Below, piece by piece: positions 1-7,323 of a stretch of DNA of 64,000 bases; within the stretch, counting starts at the first letter, position 1, and each line of letters starts with the position of its first letter. The notes beneath the pieces are model-generated. The model saw only the letters and a list, made by a program, of their open reading frames with translations. It was not told the origin of the DNA and did no database searches. Both the position numbers and the translations under genes were made by a program. The stretch comes from Bacteroidaceae bacterium (GTDB taxonomy: Bacteria; Bacteroidota; Bacteroidia; Bacteroidales; Bacteroidaceae): assembly GCA_017427065.1 (NCBI GenBank), contig JAFRTL010000008.1, forward strand, positions 50,180-114,179. Reading direction: 5' to 3'.

Positions 1-48
1 CAAGAGGAATCCGCATAGCAAGCTTTGGATGATAGTTCTAAGTCTCAT
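1..48 (-). CDS. Start of a truncated gene, probably an envelope protein (lytic transglycosylase?)
   Basis: Sixteen codons run off the left edge of the window, starting from the ATG whose complement is at 46-48. The peptide MRLRTIIQSLLCGFLL has two arginines followed by a hydrophobic stretch, so it reads like the beginning of a signal peptide. It starts 24 bp after the stop of the DUF5683 gene on the same strand and so probably belongs to the parA operon. In many Bacteroidales the gene after parB-DUF5683 is a MltD-like membrane-bound lytic transglycosylase; that identity is inferred from gene order only, because no catalytic region is visible. Confidence 0.5.
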   Translation of the reverse strand, partial: MRLRTIIQSLLCGFLL

Positions 49-72
49 ATTGGGTCTTTATTATTATCTAGT

Positions 73-789
73 TTAAAAAGTGAAACTGCATTGTACACCT
101 ACCGATTGCTTGGATTTGAAACCTGTTGCTCCATTCAGCAGAGTTGGTTCCAGTCTCATGCTCAAATCGGGCGATATGTCGAAATTCGACAGTTCCGCGT
201 CTATGTAGGCATCTACTACTGACAGCAGATAAACACCTACAAAAGCGAAAATACTGAGGTCTCTATATTTTCTGTACATATCTTTTCGTTTGCGAAGCAC
301 TTCTGTAATCTGATTGTGCGATGTACGTCTCAGATAACTGGCAGGCAGAAGGTCGGTAATGTTGCTTGAGCTCCAATTATTGTTCACGGCATCTTTATAA
401 GCATTGGCATAATCCTTATACATTCGATTATTCCAATTCAGTGCATATGTACATCCCACAAAGCCACCATAGAAAATAGGCAATTTCCAATATTTCCTGT
501 TGTATATTTGTCCACCTCCTGGAATGACAATAGCCAACCAAGTGGCTTTAGTAGGGTTAGGAATCCATACATTGCTATTGACACCCACTTTCTGTAGGCT
601 GTCTTCCAGCATCTGAGGACTGATGGGAGGAATTTCTGGAGTTAACAATGTGCTATCTGTCAGTGGACCTTGGAGTCTCCTTCGTTCTGCTCTTGGAATA
701 TCTTGCCCGTATGCATTGAGCATCAGTGCCTCTGTCAAACATAACAAGATAGCCATCAGCCATCGGTATGTGAATCCTTTCAACTTCAT
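73..789 (-). CDS. DUF5683 domain protein (predicted membrane protein)
   Basis: A 238-residue protein of unknown function. It begins with a signal-like segment (residues 10-28), has a disordered Pro-rich stretch (about 40-65), then the DUF5683 core with the pattern AIVIPGGGQIYNRKYWKLP around 86-104 and a hydrophobic segment near 178-195 (FAFVGVYLLSVVDAYID). The GGGQ-IYN-Y motif is typical of this Bacteroidetes-specific family and resembles the short membrane-hairpin motifs of TM2-type proteins. Its ATG overlaps the parB stop by ATGA, so the two are translationally coupled. The link to ParB is conserved in the order, but no function is known to me. Confidence 0.85.
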   Translation of the reverse strand: MKLKGFTYRWLMAILLCLTEALMLNAYGQDIPRAERRRLQGPLTDSTLLTPEIPPISPQMLEDSLQKVGVNSNVWIPNPTKATWLAIVIPGGGQIYNRKYWKLPIFYGGFVGCTYALNWNNRMYKDYANAYKDAVNNNWSSSNITDLLPASYLRRTSHNQITEVLRKRKDMYRKYRDLSIFAFVGVYLLSVVDAYIDAELSNFDISPDLSMRLEPTLLNGATGFKSKQSVGVQCSFTF

Positions 790-1661
790 TTTTTCTTCAT
801 CCCGTCAAAGAGTACCATGATTCTTTCAAGCTCTTCTTCATTATTGAAAGGGATAGTTATTTTACCTTTACCTTTCTCGGAACAAGTAAACTGTACATTG
901 GTTTGGAAGAATGCGGACAATTGCTGCTTCAGCAAATTGAACTCCTTAGGAAGCTTGGCTTGAGCTTTCGCATTTGGTTCATCACCATTTAGAAATGCTT
1001 TTACCAATTCCTCCACCTTACGCACGGAGTAATCACGGTTCAGTATATCTTCGTAGAGCTTCATCTGCTTTTTGGGATCATCCAATGCGAGAAGCGCGCG
1101 CGCATGTCCCATGTCAATCTGTTTGTTCTGCAAGCCCAACTGTATAGGAGCTGGAAGCTTGAGTAATCGCAGATAGTTGGCAATGGTTGCCCTTTTCTTT
1201 CCTACACGTTCGCTTAGTCGTTCTTGTGTCAATCCATACTGATCGAGCAAATGCTGATAAGCCAAGGCTATTTCCACAGAATTCAAATCCTCGCGTTGGA
1301 TGTTCTCTATCAATGCCATCTCCATCACATTTTCATCATCAGCGGTGCGGATGTAAGCAGGGATAGTGGTGAGATGAGCCATTTGTGAAGCTCGGAATCT
1401 ACGTTCTCCAGCAATAATTTGATATTCATCGTCAGAGAGTTTACGTAGCGTAATAGGCTGTATGATACCTATTTCTGTAATAGAATCTGCCAATTCTTGC
1501 AAAGCCACAGGATCGAATTCCCGACGTGGCTGATTAGGATTAACCTTGATCTTACTCAGTTCTATCTCATTGATGGAGGAAGACCCTTCTGTTTGGATAT
1601 TGTCCATATCGAGCAAGGCATCCAAACCTCTTCCCAATGCATTTCTCTGTTGTTTAGCCAT
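786..1661 (-). CDS. parB: Chromosome partitioning protein ParB
   Basis: ParB is the CTP-dependent clamp that loads at parS sites and spreads over the origin region; ParA moves the complex. The 291-residue protein has the usual order: an N-terminal RGLDALL tag for ParA contact (11-17), the ParB/Srx nucleotide-binding fold with GERRFR (85-90) and ENIQRED (119-125), a helix-turn-helix starting LTQERLSERVGKKRATI (about 144-160), and a C-terminal dimer domain. It begins 6 bp after the parA stop. I found no good parS palindrome in the window, so the sites must lie elsewhere. Length and motifs are those of chromosomal ParB. Confidence 0.96.
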   Translation of the reverse strand: MAKQQRNALGRGLDALLDMDNIQTEGSSSINEIELSKIKVNPNQPRREFDPVALQELADSITEIGIIQPITLRKLSDDEYQIIAGERRFRASQMAHLTTIPAYIRTADDENVMEMALIENIQREDLNSVEIALAYQHLLDQYGLTQERLSERVGKKRATIANYLRLLKLPAPIQLGLQNKQIDMGHARALLALDDPKKQMKLYEDILNRDYSVRKVEELVKAFLNGDEPNAKAQAKLPKEFNLLKQQLSAFFQTNVQFTCSEKGKGKITIPFNNEEELERIMVLFDGMKKK

Positions 1662-1667
1662 CTTGCT

Positions 1668-2441
1668 TTACTCCTTTCCTTCGTTTCTGCTGATAAGTTC
1701 CTTTGCCAATGCCATGTGGTTCTTCGCACCGTTAGAGTCAGCATCGTAGAGAATAGCGGGTACTCCGTAGCTAGGAGCCTCACTCAGTTTCACATTGCGC
1801 TGAATCACAGTGTTGAAGACCAATTCTTGGAAATGGCGTTTCACTTCATCGTAGATTTGATTGGCTTGACGAAGACGTGAATCGTACATAGTGAGAAGGA
1901 AGCCTTCAATCTCCAATGTGGGGTTCAGTCTCGACTTTATGATTTTGATGGTGTTCAAGAGCTTGCTGATACCCTCCAGCGCGAAATATTCTGCTTGAAC
2001 GGGAATAATGACAGAATTGGAGGCTGTTAGTGAATTCACAGTGATGAGTCCCAAAGAGGGAGAGCAATCTATCAGTATATAATCAAAATCGTCTTTCAAA
2101 GGTGCCAGCACATTACGCATGATTTTCTCGCGATTTGGCATGTTGAGCATCTCTATTTCTGCTCCTACCAAATTGATGTGTGAAGGGATTACTTTCAGTG
2201 TTTCTATTTCTGTGTCATGAATAGCCTCCTTCACATTAGCATTGTCAATCAAGCACTCGTAAATGGAGCATTCCACCTGCTTGATGTTGATGCCTAATCC
2301 TGAAGAAGCATTAGCCTGAGGGTCAGCGTCAACGACCAGCACTTTTTTTTCCAATGTGGCCAATGATGCTGCCAAATTAATGGTGGTAGTGGTCTTTCCC
2401 ACACCTCCCTTTTGGTTGGCTAAAGCGATAATTTTACCCAT
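1668..2441 (-). CDS. parA: Chromosome partitioning ATPase ParA (Soj)
   Basis: A 257-residue deviant Walker ATPase of the ParA/MinD superfamily that dimerises on DNA with ATP and drives segregation with ParB. The deviant P-loop KGGVGKTT is at residues 11-18, followed by VVDADPQANASSGLG (Walker A') and DYILIDCSPSLG (Walker B). It lacks an N-terminal helix-turn-helix, which fits the short chromosomal Soj type rather than the long plasmid type. It heads the parA-parB-DUF5683 unit. Its promoter (-7 box TATCTTTG, complement at 2473-2480) lies inside a repeated hairpin segment that also occurs at 4.77 kb. Confidence 0.96.
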   Translation of the reverse strand: MGKIIALANQKGGVGKTTTTINLAASLATLEKKVLVVDADPQANASSGLGINIKQVECSIYECLIDNANVKEAIHDTEIETLKVIPSHINLVGAEIEMLNMPNREKIMRNVLAPLKDDFDYILIDCSPSLGLITVNSLTASNSVIIPVQAEYFALEGISKLLNTIKIIKSRLNPTLEIEGFLLTMYDSRLRQANQIYDEVKRHFQELVFNTVIQRNVKLSEAPSYGVPAILYDADSNGAKNHMALAKELISRNEGKE

Positions 2442-2472
2442 AATAATCTATTTATACCTATATTATAAAATG

Positions 2473-2480
2473 CAAAGATA
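2473..2480 (-). promoter_or_regulatory. Predicted promoter -7 box for parA operon
   Basis: Read on the minus strand this is TATCTTTG, a match to the Bacteroidetes TAnnTTTG -7 element, 31 bp before the parA ATG. Half of the box lies in the stem of the palindrome at 2477-2500, so a protein or DNA structure on the palindrome would interfere with it. Confidence 0.7.
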
Positions 2481-2537
2481 GCACAATTCTTTGTGCTATC
2501 CTTATTTCAGCCTATTTTTTTGATTTTTTAAGGGCTG
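2473..2537. repeat. Promoter-hairpin repeat, copy 1
   Basis: Direct repeat of about 65 bp shared with 4765-4832. It contains a perfect 10-bp palindrome, GATAGCACAA at 2477-2486 and TTGTGCTATC at 2491-2500 with loop TTCT, then CTTATTTCAGCC and two T-runs and an AAGG(G)CTGT end. In the second copy the flanks keep their orientation but the loop is the reverse complement (AGAA). The copies differ otherwise only in T-run lengths and one G. The unit lies between the oxidoreductase stop and the parA start. Confidence 0.85.
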
Positions 2538-2573
2538 TGTGTATGGGAAAAGACGTAAAGGTTTAGAAGATTC

Positions 2574-3719
2574 TTATTTGATCGTTACCCATTGATTTCC
2601 ACCGTCAGCACTATCCACTACGGCATGAATAAACTTCACACCCATCACGCCGTCAGATATTGTTGGGAAATCGAAGCAAGAATAGTCTTTGCCGTGTTTC
2701 TTTGCATCCACGGCATTGAGAAATTCCCGATGAATATTCGCAAAAGCTACGAATAGTCCCTCAGGATGTCCTGATGGAATGCGTGCGAAGGCACCGGCCT
2801 TCTCGTGTATGGCTGGTGTACCTCGGTGTATGAGACGCATGGCCTCACCCTTTGGAGTATAACGCACCACCTCGGGATCCTCCTGCATCCATTCCAGAGC
2901 ACCTTTGTCACCATAAACGCGAACGACAAAACCATTGCAGTGACCTTCGGCAATCTGACTGCACCAATATGCTCCATGGGCACCATTGTCGTATTCCACA
3001 ATGATATTAGCATTCAGCTCTAGAGGCTGATTGTATTTATCACGAGTGGCAAGAAGCCGATGTATTTTAAGACCGGTGAGGTATGAAACATAGTTTTCGA
3101 TATGAGTGCCCAGATCACCTACGCAGTTGGTAATACCCGAGATAACGGGATCAGTGCGCCATACAGCCAGGCTCATGTCATTCTTGCTATCAGGATCAAG
3201 TATGTCGAGTAACCAGCCCTGCACATATTCTGCATTCACAGCTATGACCTTACCTATCTTGCCTTCAGCAATCATTTCCTTCATCACCTTACTCATGGTG
3301 TAGCCAGTATAACTATATCCTACGCCAAAGAGAAGGCCTGTAGACTTGACAATAGCCTCCAACTCCTCGGCTTGTGCCACGGTGAAGCATAAAGGTTTCT
3401 CGCAGAACACGTTGATGCCCGCCTCCAAGAAACATTTAGCTATCTCATAGTGTGTGATGTTGGGCGTAACTATGACCACGAAGTCGATGCCATCCTCGCG
3501 GGCTGCCTCGGCTTTAGCCATTGTCTTGTAGTCTGGATAGACACGGTCGGGATCCAAATCATAGGTTTTGCCAGTTTCTTGGTTCAAAGTTTCACGGGTG
3601 CTGAAACATCCGGCAACCAAGGCTGAACGGGGGTCAAACTGAAGCGCTTTGCGGTGCACGTCACCTATGAAGGCTTTGTTATGACCGCCTACCATTCCAT
3701 AACGAATTTCTCTTGCCAT
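2574..3719 (-). CDS. Gfo/Idh/MocA family NAD(P)-dependent oxidoreductase
   Basis: A 381-residue dehydrogenase of the glucose-fructose oxidoreductase/inositol dehydrogenase family. The N-terminal Rossmann part has GMVGG (8-12) and the family's EKP motif (CEKPLCF, 106-112) whose Lys takes part in catalysis; the C-terminal alpha/beta domain has GTHIENYVSYLTG, with the conserved His. No signal peptide is present, so it is cytosolic. It follows the isomerase gene by 20 bp, making a two-gene unit. Such pairs act on keto- or inositol-type sugars; the actual substrate cannot be read from the sequence. Confidence 0.9.
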   Translation of the reverse strand: MAREIRYGMVGGHNKAFIGDVHRKALQFDPRSALVAGCFSTRETLNQETGKTYDLDPDRVYPDYKTMAKAEAAREDGIDFVVIVTPNITHYEIAKCFLEAGINVFCEKPLCFTVAQAEELEAIVKSTGLLFGVGYSYTGYTMSKVMKEMIAEGKIGKVIAVNAEYVQGWLLDILDPDSKNDMSLAVWRTDPVISGITNCVGDLGTHIENYVSYLTGLKIHRLLATRDKYNQPLELNANIIVEYDNGAHGAYWCSQIAEGHCNGFVVRVYGDKGALEWMQEDPEVVRYTPKGEAMRLIHRGTPAIHEKAGAFARIPSGHPEGLFVAFANIHREFLNAVDAKKHGKDYSCFDFPTISDGVMGVKFIHAVVDSADGGNQWVTIK

Positions 3720-3739
3720 AATCTTATCCTTTTATATTG

Positions 3740-4735
3740 TTATTTATTGGATATTGCTTTGTCAAACTTAACGGCGGATGGTTTGAAGTCAACACGCCGT
3801 ACAAAGGCAGCAGCTTCGGTGGCTCCATCGATACGGTCCATGCCTGAATCCTCCCATTCCACAGACAGCGGTCCATCGTAGCCATAGGCATTGAGCACAC
3901 GTATTATCTCTTCGAAATTCACGTCACCATGACCTAGAGAGCGGAAATTCCAACCCCGGCGCAAATCACCGAAATCGATATGACTGCCCAGAATACCAGA
4001 GCGTCCGTCAAGGGTGACCGCAGCATCCTTCATGTGGACATGATATACGCGATCGATAAAGTCATTCAGGAACAGATGGGGCTTGATGCCTTGCCAGATC
4101 AGATGACTGGGGTCAAAATTCAGACCGAATTCTTTACGGTCGGCAAACTTCGCCAGCAGGCGTTTGGTGGAATAGTAATCGAATGCTATCTCGCCTGGAT
4201 GTACCTCAAGAGCGAATTTGACATCGCATTTCTTAAAGACGTCTAAAATGGGAGTCCAAAGTTCTACGATTCGGTTAAAACCTGCCTCAATCATCTCCTC
4301 AGTTGTCTGGGGGAAAGAATACATATACTTCCAGATGGGGGATCCGGTGAAACCAGTGACTACGTGGACGCCAAACTTTGCAGCGACGACTGGCACCTTC
4401 ATCATGGTATCGATGGCCCACTGCCTGATAGCCTCCGGATTATTGGCAAGGGCAGATGGTGCAAAATTGTTCAAACGTGGGTCTGGGTCGTCGCCCACGC
4501 ACTGGCCAATGATGTGAACAGCCAAGGCCGTCATGACCAGCCCGTTCTTCTTGAGGTTTTCCTTCATCCAGTTCACGTAACTCTCATCAGAGATTGCTCG
4601 GTCAACATCGATGCCGTTGCCCCAACAAGCCACTTCTAATCCGTCGTAACCCATTTTCTTGGCAAGCGTGCATAACTCATCAAATGGTATGTCTGCCCAT
4701 TGGATGGTGCATAGTGTAACAAGGTGCTTTCCCAT
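3740..4735 (-). CDS. Sugar phosphate isomerase/epimerase family protein
   Basis: A 331-residue AP endonuclease 2/xylose isomerase-like TIM barrel. The metal ligands of the fold are visible: EVHPGE (Glu), NFDPSHLIWQG (Asp and His), VYHVHMKDA (His) and SVEWEDSGMDR (Glu). There is no export signal. It is the first gene of a two-gene unit with the following oxidoreductase (20 bp gap); the pair probably interconverts an oxidised sugar, for example a keto-sugar or inositol derivative. Its promoter lies in copy 2 of the hairpin repeat, so this cassette is controlled by nearly the same DNA as parA. Confidence 0.88.
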   Translation of the reverse strand: MGKHLVTLCTIQWADIPFDELCTLAKKMGYDGLEVACWGNGIDVDRAISDESYVNWMKENLKKNGLVMTALAVHIIGQCVGDDPDPRLNNFAPSALANNPEAIRQWAIDTMMKVPVVAAKFGVHVVTGFTGSPIWKYMYSFPQTTEEMIEAGFNRIVELWTPILDVFKKCDVKFALEVHPGEIAFDYYSTKRLLAKFADRKEFGLNFDPSHLIWQGIKPHLFLNDFIDRVYHVHMKDAAVTLDGRSGILGSHIDFGDLRRGWNFRSLGHGDVNFEEIIRVLNAYGYDGPLSVEWEDSGMDRIDGATEAAAFVRRVDFKPSAVKFDKAISNK

Positions 4736-4764
4736 AATATTAGTATGTTTAAGTTTGATAAATA

Positions 4765-4772
4765 CAAAGATA
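4765..4772 (-). promoter_or_regulatory. Predicted promoter -7 box for the isomerase-oxidoreductase unit
   Basis: On the minus strand the box reads TATCTTTG, 29 bp before the isomerase ATG. As at parA, it overlaps one arm of a perfect 10-bp palindrome (4769-4792). Confidence 0.7.
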
Positions 4773-4832
4773 GCACAAAGAATTGTGCTATCCTTATTTC
4801 AGCCTATTTTTTTTGATTTTTTTTAAGGCTGT
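4765..4832. repeat. Promoter-hairpin repeat, copy 2 (loop flipped)
   Basis: Second copy of the segment at 2473-2537. Arms GATAGCACAA (4769-4778) and TTGTGCTATC (4783-4792) are identical, the loop is AGAA instead of TTCT, and the flank CTTATTTCAGCC plus T-runs is in the same direction. The 24-bp palindrome is thus the exact reverse complement of copy 1. The two copies bracket the two-gene sugar cassette as direct repeats. Confidence 0.85.
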
Positions 4833-4851
4833 CGGTATCTATAAAGGCTTG

Positions 4852-6117
4852 TTATTTGCCGTAATAGCCTATAAATACAGGAGTACCAGTACTACGCTCG
4901 TTAATGCTATAGAAGAACGGACGGTCGAACTTCAATTCACGTGGCTGTGGGGGCTCATGCAGATTGGCTCCTGCCCACATGATGTCTGTTACTGCTGCTG
5001 CTTCTACGCCTTCTTCATCCACTTTGATATAAGTCTTTTGCAAGATATTACCACCTTTCTCGCTTGGCAGCTTCTCCAACATGTTCACTCCTAAACTGGC
5101 AAAGTTGAGACTTGGATTGATGGCGTTAAGTGCCGTTGGAAGTGACTTGATGGTGTATTCCGATTCAAACTTGGGAAGCCACAACTGTAAGTCGTAAAGG
5201 TCGCCTTTCATCTGCTTATTCTTCAAACTCTCTATGGCTTCCGTGATGCTATGTCCCTTCTTTGGCAGGAAGAATGACATGCTGAAAGATAAAGAGTTAA
5301 ACGGTAGGGTGATATATTCTAAAGCCTCTGTTTCTGCCACTACCATCTCTGCATGTTTGTACATCATATCCACATCCTTCTTGCTTCCATCGGCATAGTG
5401 GAAGTCCTCTTTCTTGGTCTGCTTTTTATCAAACTGAGCCTCCCATTTGCCATAGAAGTAGAGGGCATTGATCAGGTGGAACAGATCCTCACTACTGGTA
5501 TTATCGAGCAGTTTCGGAATGAGCTTGTTGGTCTTTTCAGAGCACCATGCATTGATGGCATCCACCGTACTCTTCTTGCTGAAGTCCACTCTCTTTGTTT
5601 CGGCTTTATAAATGTCTCCAATGGTCTTAGTGAAACTGTCCACCACCTTATAGTTCTTGTTGTACCAGAAAGAGTTGGCGCTCTTGAACACCGCATGGCT
5701 GTCGTCTTGACTAAGTCCCTCCACCATCACACGGAAGTACTCGTTGATGTCGTTAATCTGATAGTCATTCAGATTCATGGTTTCTCGAAGCTTATCAAAG
5801 GATTCTTCGTCCAATCCATTGAGCAGCATTCCTAAATCCACGTTGAGACTGAAAGGTGAGATTAGGATATTCTCCCCTTTTTTCTTCAGTTGGTAAGTCT
5901 GTGAGAACAAGTCCCATGAAAACGAACTCAGTTGTTGTCCCATCATCCGTTGTGTTTCCGTCAGATTGATAGCTTCAAAACGTGTCCAAGCCTCGTCTGG
6001 ATTGATATTCGGCTCTGGATTCTCTGGACCATTATTGTTTGGGAACAATGGCTCCTCATTGTGGCAAGCACCTAATGTGAAGGCTGCCAACATCAGTGTA
6101 AAGAAGTGTTTTTTCAT
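4852..6117 (-). CDS. Serpin family protease inhibitor, lipoprotein
   Basis: A 421-residue serpin. A lipoprotein signal ends in LGAC (Cys18), and the acidic HNEE after it resembles Bacteroidetes surface-export signals, so it probably sits on the outer membrane. Core serpin blocks are clear (FHLINALYFYGKWE; KFDRPFFYSI near the C-terminus). The reactive loop hinge EEGVEAAAV (368-376) has the small residues needed for loop insertion, so it should be inhibitory; counting from the hinge puts P1 near Ala384, which would suit elastase- or subtilisin-like proteases. It stands alone on its own promoter. Confidence 0.93.
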   Translation of the reverse strand: MKKHFFTLMLAAFTLGACHNEEPLFPNNNGPENPEPNINPDEAWTRFEAINLTETQRMMGQQLSSFSWDLFSQTYQLKKKGENILISPFSLNVDLGMLLNGLDEESFDKLRETMNLNDYQINDINEYFRVMVEGLSQDDSHAVFKSANSFWYNKNYKVVDSFTKTIGDIYKAETKRVDFSKKSTVDAINAWCSEKTNKLIPKLLDNTSSEDLFHLINALYFYGKWEAQFDKKQTKKEDFHYADGSKKDVDMMYKHAEMVVAETEALEYITLPFNSLSFSMSFFLPKKGHSITEAIESLKNKQMKGDLYDLQLWLPKFESEYTIKSLPTALNAINPSLNFASLGVNMLEKLPSEKGGNILQKTYIKVDEEGVEAAAVTDIMWAGANLHEPPQPRELKFDRPFFYSINERSTGTPVFIGYYGK

Positions 6118-6149
6118 ATGAAAGCATTTTAATGTTTTCTATGTTAACG

Positions 6150-6157
6150 CAAAGTTA
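6150..6157 (-). promoter_or_regulatory. Predicted promoter -7 box for the serpin gene
   Basis: Minus-strand TAACTTTG fits TAnnTTTG and lies 32 bp before the serpin ATG. Confidence 0.6.
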
Positions 6158-6283
6158 TAGAATCCTTGCATCGAAGATTGTTAAAAGTTGTTAAGCGGTG
6201 TGATGAGGTGATTTTTATAAGTCTATCCAAATGTTTTTGATAGGATGTAAAAATAGAGAAGATGGTGAGATAAATTTATTTTT

Positions 6284-6410
6284 CTAGTTAGGAAAAAATA
6301 TTTTTCTAGTTAGCAAAAATAAAATCAAGGCTTATGATTGTTTAATCAAAGCCTTTAACTATGTAATCAGAGCTTATGATTATGTAATCAAAGGTTATGA
6401 TTTGATTTTA
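6284..6410. repeat. Intergenic array on a 21-22 bp register (array A)
   Basis: Two units starting CTAGTTAG lie 22 bp apart (6284, 6306), each followed by an A-run and T-run. They pass directly into four units of a different sequence, AATCAAAGCTTATGATT and variants, spaced 21 bp (6323, 6344, 6365, 6386). The array fills most of the divergent gap between the serpin and surE (6118-6558); the rest of that gap holds only the two promoters and A/T-rich DNA. Confidence 0.8.
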
Positions 6411-6531
6411 TCTGCTTAAAAAGATAATTATGTATCGTTGCTTTTCGGTTTTTGTTCCGTAAGATAATATATAATGTGTAGTTGTGTGCAGTTTTTTCAT
6501 TTCTTCATGCTTGAAACATGGCAAAATTTTG

Positions 6532-6539
6532 TATCTTCG
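6532..6539 (+). promoter_or_regulatory. Predicted promoter -7 box for surE-lpxB
   Basis: TATCTTCG, the common C variant of TAnnTTTG, lies 19 bp before the surE ATG, with a TTG at 6511-6513 at the usual -33 distance. Confidence 0.65.
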
Positions 6540-6558
6540 CGAATTATTTGAAAGAAGT

Positions 6559-7320
6559 ATGAAGAAAGATCGACCGCTGATATTGATTTCCAACGATGAT
6601 GGAGTGAACGCCAAAGGACTGAAGGAACTCATCCGTTTCCTCCGTCCTATGGGCGATTTGATAGTGATGGCTCCAGACGCCCCGCGCTCTGGTTTTGCAT
6701 GTTCCATCAGTTGCTATGTGCCAGTGAGTTACGAATTGGTACATGAAGAAGAAGGACTGGTCGTTTATAAGTGTTCTGGAACCCCGACGGATTGTACGAA
6801 ACTGGCGTTTTATTCCGTGCTTGATAGAAATCCTGATTTGGTGATAGGAGGTATCAATCATGGAGACAACTCATCGGTGAATGTGCATTATTCTGGTACG
6901 ATGGGGGTGGTTATCGAGGGTTGTTTGCGTGGTTTCCCTTCCATCGGCTTTTCACTTTGCGACCATGATCTGGACGCTGATTTTGCACCATTGGAGAGGT
7001 ATGTGCAACGCATTACAAAGAAAGTGCTTGAAGAAGGACTTCCCTCACTGACGTGTCTGAATGTGAATTTTCCAAAGGCCTCAACGTTTAAGGGCGTAAA
7101 GATTTGTCAGCAAGCTAAAGGACTTTGGATAAAAGAATGGATAAAGCGCGAAGATCAAGAGAGGCATGTGTTCGATATGGCTGGCGTATTCATGGATACA
7201 GATGCCGATTGTGAACTCAATGATCATTGGGCTTTGCGAAATGGCTATGTGGCCATCACGCCTACTACAGTGGATGCCACTGACTATGAGATGATTAAGC
7301 GGATGAACGACTGGTTTTAA
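6559..7320 (+). CDS. surE: 5'/3'-nucleotidase SurE
   Basis: A 253-residue metal-dependent phosphatase that removes phosphate from nucleoside monophosphates. The metal-binding ISNDDG is at residues 10-15 and [15 protein letters not shown] carries the conserved Asn/Ser ligand region. The ATG at 6559 is chosen because the protein then begins [15 protein letters not shown] as in the family and the -7 box lies just upstream; an ATG at 6484 would extend it upstream through the promoter. lpxB starts 4 bp after the stop, so the two genes form one unit. Confidence 0.95.
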   Translation: MKKDRPLILISNDDGVNAKGLKELIRFLRPMGDLIVMAPDAPRSGFACSISCYVPVSYELVHEEEGLVVYKCSGTPTDCTKLAFYSVLDRNPDLVIGGINHGDNSSVNVHYSGTMGVVIEGCLRGFPSIGFSLCDHDLDADFAPLERYVQRITKKVLEEGLPSLTCLNVNFPKASTFKGVKICQQAKGLWIKEWIKREDQERHVFDMAGVFMDTDADCELNDHWALRNGYVAITPTTVDATDYEMIKRMNDWF

Positions 7321-7323
7321 GCA

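Noticed and set aside
2477-2500. Rho-independent terminator for the oxidoreductase gene
   Set aside because: On the minus strand the hairpin is followed by TTTGCA rather than a T-run, and it overlaps the parA -7 box; it is better read as part of a promoter region.
3585-3612. parS-like text (TTTCACGGGTGCTGAAAC) near parAB
   Set aside because: It lies inside the oxidoreductase coding sequence and lacks the central CGTG symmetry of parS; a chance match.
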